Shown here: positions 57,988 to 64,000 of the stretch, piece after piece
Layout of the letters: every line of letters starts with the position of its first letter
Numbering within the stretch: position 1 is the first letter of the stretch
NCBI GenBank assembly: GCA_025399215.1
Contig: MU621092.1
Location: forward strand, 1-64,000
DNA: 64,000 nt
Direction of reading: 5' to 3'
Origin: Globomyces pollinis-pini
Taxonomy: Eukaryota; Chytridiomycota; Chytridiomycetes; Rhizophydiales; Globomycetaceae
Notes under the pieces: model-generated
Databases searched by the model: none
What the model was told of the DNA's origin: nothing
Seen by the model: the letters and a program-made list of their open reading frames with translations, nothing else
Program-made: the position numbers and the translations under genes

Positions 57988-59627
57988 TTATTCTTGATGT
58001 TCAGCAATTCGATTGCTCAACTCTTTTCTCATGTATTCTTTATAAAATGTAAGACTGGAAGGTGGAGGTCCTCGGGTACGATGATCTGCAACCTGCCATG
58101 CATCGACTGCACGAAAAAAACCTTCATGGATGTATGATAGGGCTTGACGGACGACTGGAAATAAAGCAACATTCCAAACGTGGGAACTTGTCATTTCTCG
58201 AATAACCTGTAACGCTGTCAGAATAAATGGAATTACAATAATGTTATCTTGCTGATCTTCTGGCCACATGTGTGCGTTATCATCCAGTATAAGCGGATCA
58301 AGTGGTATAACTGTTTTATCTGTATTTTCATTTCCATAGAATGCGAATAGAGATCTCAAATCCTTTGGTGGCTTTCGAGGATTTTTGGAATGCTGTGAAA
58401 TGTACAAATACTCTCCTCTTGCTGAATAAGCGACACCACCTTTTATAATAGGAGTTTCTGAATTTAAAATCTGTGCTACCATATCCACATAAGGTTGATC
58501 CCCCTGAATATCAAAATGGCAGTTAGATTACCAGTGAACAAACAGATATGTCAAATAATTGAGAAGCCCAAGCCAAGAACTCATGAACTCGTTCAGCCAA
58601 TACCACCTTTCTACCATCTTTTAGATCCCGAACACGATGCATGACTAAATTTAATTTACAAAACCAATACCATTCTTGATTTGATCTTCTGGAACATAAC
58701 GTCCTGGAGCATTTCCAACGACACGTACTAGAGTATCATCCAAATCCAATACCAATGGTAATTTTCGATTTTTCAGCAATAACAAACTATGATCTTGTAT
58801 AATTGCATTTAAATCAGCAGGTTTACAAAGATATCCGAAAATGACACCTTTGCTTGGTTTTAAATGCAATTCCCATTTTTCATCAGTGTTTGTTTCAACT
58901 AGAGGCAATTAATACAATCAACAGCTAATTACCAAAGTTAACATATGTAGATTGTCGCATGCCAGTTAATTCTTTAAAAAACAAAGATTCAATGTTATTC
59001 AAATTAAAAACAAACGTATGACTGATATTACATTGATACAGGATCCCAAAGAAAGACCTTGGTAAAACTTTTTCAATCGTATAAGTTGATTCTAGAATAA
59101 AAGTTTGTGGTGATGGTCGAAGTGGAAATATTTCCAAAGTAGCTAAAGTAACTGATTGAAGTTGCTGGGTATTAAGCTCTTCAGTTGATGGTAAAATCAA
59201 TGTAGGTGACCATGATGCTGGTTTAGGGGTGTTTTGATGATTGAAACGGATGCCCTGTATTGATTTTTTGACTAGCCTTGAAGGTTCATCGTCCAATTTC
59301 CGTTTTTGACTGTTTAAATTCAAGAAAGAAAACTCATTTGAATGTGAGGTGATGAGTTTGGATATTTCCGAGATAAAAGCCTGAAAGATGAGTCACTAAA
59401 TACGCTAACCTGTAAAATTAAACCAGATAAAGCTCTACATCTCTGACTGCAAAATCGGATGGTTTAGGTACCGTCGACCCATTTGTTAATGTTGGTCTTC
59501 GAAACACCTTCTTTGGAAAATCACCCATGAAACAAAATGAAAACAAGTTTTCAAAGATCCGCATGGAACCACATGATGTGCAAAATAGTTTCAAATTGAA
59601 GTTCAACGTGTTGCTAGTTAGCCTCAT
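57988..59627 (-). CDS. FCP1-like CTD phosphatase (HAD family)
   Basis: Phosphatase of the FCP1/SCP group, known for removing phosphate from the RNA polymerase II tail. The catalytic DxDxT motif is in LPLVLDLDDTLVRVVG, and the later acidic pair in LDPLILDDNAHMWPED completes the metal site. A Cys pair near the start (FCTSCGSM) could be part of a metal-binding or redox element. Segments are joined by introns near 59415, 58925, 58630 and 58510. Length is about 490-500 aa. The BRCT domain of FCP1 is not apparent; the C-terminus ends YMRKELSNRIAEHQE. The N-terminal start is uncertain; 59627 is the first ATG of the open frame. Confidence 0.8.
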
Positions 59628-60580
59628 GTATGTTGATTGCCATATGCTGTAGTTGGCTTAGTTCCTGCTTGTGTTTGGGCATGAATCATAATCTTTCTGT
59701 TTTCATTATACTAGCACCGTGATTTTATCACTTTTAAAAGAGAGTTCAGAGTGTACCATCCTCCATAATATTTTGATACCCATTTTCAGTGCCAAATTCA
59801 ATCGAAAACCATAAATTCATATGAACTCATTCATCTGTTGAGCTCGATATCAGCGTGACTTTAACGTTTAAATACAGTTCGGTACACTCAGGAAACTACG
59901 AAGCAAAATATGGGTTTTCATTTGGCCCAAGTGAGAGAGTTGTTTAAGTATGGCTTATAAGTGTGACCTCAAACCCAGACCCACAATTTATTAAACCAAT
60001 CATTACTAATTGGCATGATGCAATTAGTATGTTTGAAAGATACACTTTAAACATGTTTTACATATGTGATCATCTATCTTTGCTTTGTGTTTCATCCTTC
60101 TTCCTATTACTGTCTACAAACACACCACAGACTTGTTGGGATGGTAAATATGCTCTAATATATAAACTAAAAGTCGTTATTTAATTTAAAATTTGGTAAG
60201 AATCTGCTGACAAAAAAAAGGATCAGTAACACATATAATAATTTTTGGCGGATACATCATCAGTGTAAGGATGTGAAACATGTCAACATTGCCCTTTACT
60301 AGTATAGTAGATTGCCTGTCGACTAGGTTATAGGCATTTCTATAATAAATCATTCAAGAATAGTCCAAATCAAATGGTAATCATCCCTTTGTCCAATTTT
60401 TCCACGGTTTTAGCCTGTGGTGAACACGATAAGGCTTAAACCACGAGGAATACCATCAATTATTCATAGAAAAGCAAACACAAATATCAGCGAGAATATT
60501 TGATTGAACCAAGCAGAGATTCCAGACTATACGGTACCTTGGATTCCTGTACAACCGTTCCCAACAGGGCAGATTGAAAC
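59628..60580. other. Long upstream region of the SFP1-like gene
   Basis: About 950 nt, one of the longest non-coding spans here, between divergent genes. It contains an imperfect palindrome near 60408-60442 (TTTTAGCCTGTGG and ACGATAAGGCTTAAACC). A plus-strand frame at 59963-60184 has no coding support. The extent suits a regulated promoter or a long 5' leader. Confidence 0.4.
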
Positions 60581-60644
60581 ATGGCGGCTAGTCAACAACC
60601 TCCTAGCCAAAACGATTCGGGTTCCCTGAGGCTCATCAGAGTGA

Positions 60645-62605
60645 ATGGGAAACACCCAGTTTCATTCTGTTGACAAATTTAATTCACTACTTCAAAGAAT
60701 GTCGGGTAATGGAGTGCAGAATACTGTGATTAATAATCCAAACTTTTTACCATTAAATGCTCCGAACCATAAAGCTTTTCATCATACAAAAACTGCTATT
60801 TCTAATCAAATATCGCAAGTTGTCAACAAGAACAATCAATCACAATTCAGAGGAATACCTCACTATTCAGATAGGAGCAATCTTATTTACAATGGCCAGA
60901 ATCAGATATCTGTAAATACAATATACTAATTCCTCAGGCATTTCATCCTAATCATAACAACAACGATCAAACACAAATGAATATGGAATACTCTACAAGG
61001 CAATCTTATTTAAATGGGTCTGAAAATCGTACTCAAAAACCTCAATCTCATGAAATTGATGTTATAATCGACGGCTCAAGAGCACCAGAAAATTCTCCTA
61101 TTTCTACGGACTCTACAAATATTGAAAATAAGTTGCATTCAAAATCAATGGAAATGGATATTGATGAGGATTCAGTTCCAAAGAAACCTAATATGACCCA
61201 ACTACAAATGGAACTGGATGAGATCATTTTTGGTCAAAACACAAACATTTCAGACACTAAAATCACTAATAATAATGCTGCTCTAAATAATAATAATGCC
61301 AACCCAAATAATAACAGTATGATGCCTACGGCCAATCAAGTATATGGTTATGCTTCTGCTCCTACCTCTCCTAAAATGCAACGTCACGATCCTTCGTTGC
61401 ACGTTAGATTTCAGAATGATATTTACAAACCAAATTCTTTACATGGTCAAATTGAACAAATGTTTAAAAATCAAGGATACCATTCAAACCCATCAACTCC
61501 TGGGCCTGAAAATTATTCGCTTGGAATACCAAACACTGGATACTCATCAACTCATTCTTCCCCTATAATGCAACAAAACACTCCAATGATGTTTAAACAG
61601 GGATATTCCTCTGCAAATTCATCACCAATGATGCAGCCAATGAGTTTTCAACAAAATGTTCGAATCAGTGGTTATGCATCAATGCCTACCAGTCCTGTTA
61701 TAAAGGAAGACTCTTTGTCATTCGGTGGTCCATCACACAAAAGGCAAGGTTATTCCTCTGCCAACTCATCTCCTGTAATGCAGCCAAATACTTTTAATCT
61801 ACCCAATAATGCATCCATGTCTTTTACTTCAAACGCACCTGCTTCAAATTTACCTGGTAGTGATATGTTTTTCCAAAATGTTCAAAATGTTAGACCCAAT
61901 AATGGATTTAATTCAACTCCATCAACACCTATTATGTCTACTAGTCGAATTGATCCCTCATTCAACCAAAACATTCGACCCATTCATGGATTTTCTTCAA
62001 CGCCGTCCACACCGGTACAACCGGTCAGGATGAACTTTAATCAGCCAGTTCCTGGACACCAACAACTTCAGGGACAACATCAAACATCTTCCAATCCACA
62101 AAATTCACAGCAATGGATCCCTAATAATATACCTCCTTATGGATCGAATGTAGTGAATAACGTACCAGGAATAGAGAATAGATGGATTTATGATGATTCT
62201 ATCCAAAGCCAACAATCACATCCTTTCCATGCAATGGGTAATGATAAACCATACAAATGTACTGGATATCCTGATTGCAACAAAGCGTACAAGAACTCAA
62301 ATGGACTTAAATACCATCGTATACATGTGCATGGTGAATTCCCAATTCCTCAGCTGCCTCAAGACCAAGAAATAAGTGCTAGTCAAGATCCCACATCCGC
62401 CAATTTTGTACATCCACAATTCAGACGGTACCAATGCCCTTATCCTGAGTGTGACAAAAAGTATAAGAATATTAGCGGATTACGATACCATTTAAATCAC
62501 ACACACACTAATTTGGATGAAGAAACGACTAGAAACTTATTAAAGGATGCTAAAGATCGTGGAGATGCTGGTGAAGGGGCAGTTTTACCTGGACAAGAGG
62601 AATAA
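60645..62605 (+). CDS. SFP1-like transcription factor with two C2H2 zinc fingers
   Basis: About 640 aa; a 26-nt intron at about 60919-60944 joins QNQIS to AFHPNHNNND. The long N-terminal region is Asn/Gln/Ser-rich, with a repeated GYSSANSSPVMQP / GFSSTPSTPV motif (at least six variants between 61340 and 62010), likely a disordered activation or regulatory segment. Near the C-terminus are two zinc fingers, YKCTGYPDCNKAYKNSNGLKYH and YQCPYPECDKKYKNISGLRYH in two 20-residue pieces each, separated by about 50 residues; spacing and sequence match yeast Sfp1, a regulator of ribosome biogenesis and cell size. The start is either 60645 or, if a 19-nt intron is spliced, 60581. Confidence 0.85.
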
Positions 62606-62776
62606 GTTCCATTTCGGTTAATGATTTCTTTTATGATATGATAAAGTAGATAGAACACAAGCATAATTAATAAAAGCCCAGTAGTCAACTTCAAATTTGT
62701 TAGTTTCATCTAGTATCAGTATCTTATGAAAAATATATGAACATTTGTGTGACAAAACGGATATATTTCCAAGTTG

Positions 62777-64000
62777 TTAATACAGATCCGACCAAATAGT
62801 GGGAAACACAGCTCTTACACCTTTCCAATGAGAGTAGGCGGAATCAACTTGATGAGTTTTCTAATGGTTACTTATATAGGTCATACCAATGGATTGAATT
62901 GATCACTAATTGGTCTCACGTTTACATGATATGGTAAACTACCATCTTGGCTTTTGAATTCATCTAATACAGCACGGTATGTTCCTTTAGGCAGATTTTT
63001 GTCATGCTGCTTATAGTTAAATTTGATGTTGGAGTTGAATGATGTTGCAAAAAAGACCAAATTTTGAATTTCATTTTGGTCTGCTGCCAGATTTTCATAA
63101 AAACAAAGTACGTTTGGGAATATTGTTTTAATTGTTGATATAACGGTATTCGTTGCTTGGTCTCCTACGATGCCAACAAAATTCTACAATTAATGACCAA
63201 AGATAATACAATTGCCAAAACTCCATCTGTCTTCAAACTAGACTTGATTATTTTTAGGGCATCAACAGTGAATAATTGTCCTGGTACCAAACCACCTAAA
63301 ATCAAACAAAAAACTTATTATACCTGTAAAAACGTCATGCAAAATAAAATCGTAATATTCGGTTTTGTTCAAATTATCTAAATACTTTCTTCCATCATCA
63401 AGATACGTCAATCGAGGTTCGGGAAGCTCAAAAAACTCCTTTGCATATTTACTTACTATAGGATCTAGTTCTACAACATCCACCTATACGTTAATGAAAC
63501 TTTTTCCTAACCTTCACACCACTGTCAATCAAAGTCTTTGCTGAAACTCCAATTCCAAGTCCACTAACATTATAATTCTTGAATTTTACATTTGTAAAGC
63601 AGATAAGTCGGAAGTTTCAACAACTTGAGGTCTTTCAACAAAACGAACAAAATCCATCATATAAAACGCACCATAAATGGAATCCATCCCATATTCTAAG
63701 TACGACCCACCCAATATTGAATGATCACATCGTAATAACCGCAATTTTCCGTATGCGGAATCTGTCTCTATCACAGATATATATCCAGTAGTTGATTCTG
63801 CATGTGCCAAAACGTTCTATCGGCGTTAGATTCAACTACGTACTGGTTTCAAAGTGTCCATTTTACATTGATTTACTTCAAAACGTCTCATCAATACATT
63901 ACTTGAGATACACATTGCAAGTATCAACATATACAGTATCCTGTTGACTAATTTTGCAACTGTCCTATCTGCTCTCTTCTTCGGAAGTGTTCCAGCTTTC
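62777..64000 (-). CDS. Spermidine-synthase-like methyltransferase-fold membrane protein, 5'-truncated
   Basis: The frame runs off the window end at 64000, so the N-terminus is missing. The visible start has a hydrophobic helix (VNRILYMLILAMCISSNVL). Introns of 23-28 nt are removed at about 63802, 63595, 63490, 63295 and 63185. The fold of the spermidine synthase family follows: AYGKLRLLRCDHSILGG, GLGIGVSAKTLIDSG, VDVVELDPIVSKYAKEFF, LTYLDDGRKYL and DFILHDVFTGG. The C-terminus after the last short intron ends WKGVRAVFPTIWSDLY. Fungal genomes carry such membrane-anchored members of unknown substrate; true polyamine synthesis is doubtful. Confidence 0.8.

Noticed and set aside
61344..62375. Several 60-75-codon frames inside the SFP1-like gene
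   Set aside because: They are out-of-frame shadows of the long, low-complexity coding region.

Overview
This window is nuclear DNA from a fungus. It is AT-rich and gene-dense: about 40 protein-coding genes in 64 kb, on both strands, some separated by only tens of bases. Most genes are broken by spliceosomal introns of only about 23-37 nt (GT...AG, with a TAAC/TAAT-like branch motif close to the 3' end). Fungal markers are a velvet-domain regulator, an SFP1-type double C2H2 zinc-finger protein, a septin, a metacaspase, a mitochondrial Hsp78 and a FUSC/Bre4-type membrane protein. A full kinesin-II accessory subunit (KAP3) points to a lineage that keeps a flagellum, that is a zoosporic early-diverging fungus. 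Density, AT-richness and tiny introns would suit Cryptomycota such as Rozella, or a chytrid, but the species cannot be settled from sequence alone.

Layout. 1-4.6 kb: end of a membrane protein, a Crinkler-header-like protein with a nuclear-localisation-type tail, a metacaspase and a second membrane protein. 4.9-12.4 kb: importin-alpha-like armadillo protein, costars/ABRACL protein, an NDUFAF2-like protein divergent from KAP3, and cystinosin. 12.8-18.4 kb: short-form tRNase Z, velvet protein and Hsp78, whose promoter carries a heat-shock element. 19.2-28.6 kb: arrestin-like protein, WDR44-like WD40 protein, COP9 signalosome subunit 3 and a DHX57-type RNA helicase. 28.7-40.4 kb: a long run of minus-strand genes, including two neighbouring, apparently related TPR proteins (one with a ubiquitin-like C-terminus), a small coiled-coil protein, a FUSC transporter-like protein and an unrecognised helical protein. 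40.8-45.9 kb: two prolyl isomerases (FKBP-TPR and Pin1) separated by a hairpin-bearing tandem repeat, then a TTAGGG-rich patch, then two Kennedy-pathway enzymes (choline/ethanolamine kinase and CTP:phosphocholine cytidylyltransferase). 46.1-50.1 kb: ankyrin-dilute protein, MED7, ribosomal protein uL16. 50.8-64 kb: NDH-2 dehydrogenase, a small hypothetical gene, a duplicated mitochondrial leader next to a mitochondrial thioredoxin, a septin, a thiolase-like protein lacking the usual cysteines, an FCP1-like phosphatase, the SFP1-like factor and a spermidine-synthase-like membrane protein cut by the window end.

The genes are mostly housekeeping and do not form one operon-like system. The most notable things are in gene architecture: the tiny introns, start exons of 3 and 6 nt, a 286-nt intron that appears to have grown by tandem duplication of a branch-site-containing unit, a hairpin repeat array, and a duplicated presequence that now leads into a protein without a thioredoxin domain.
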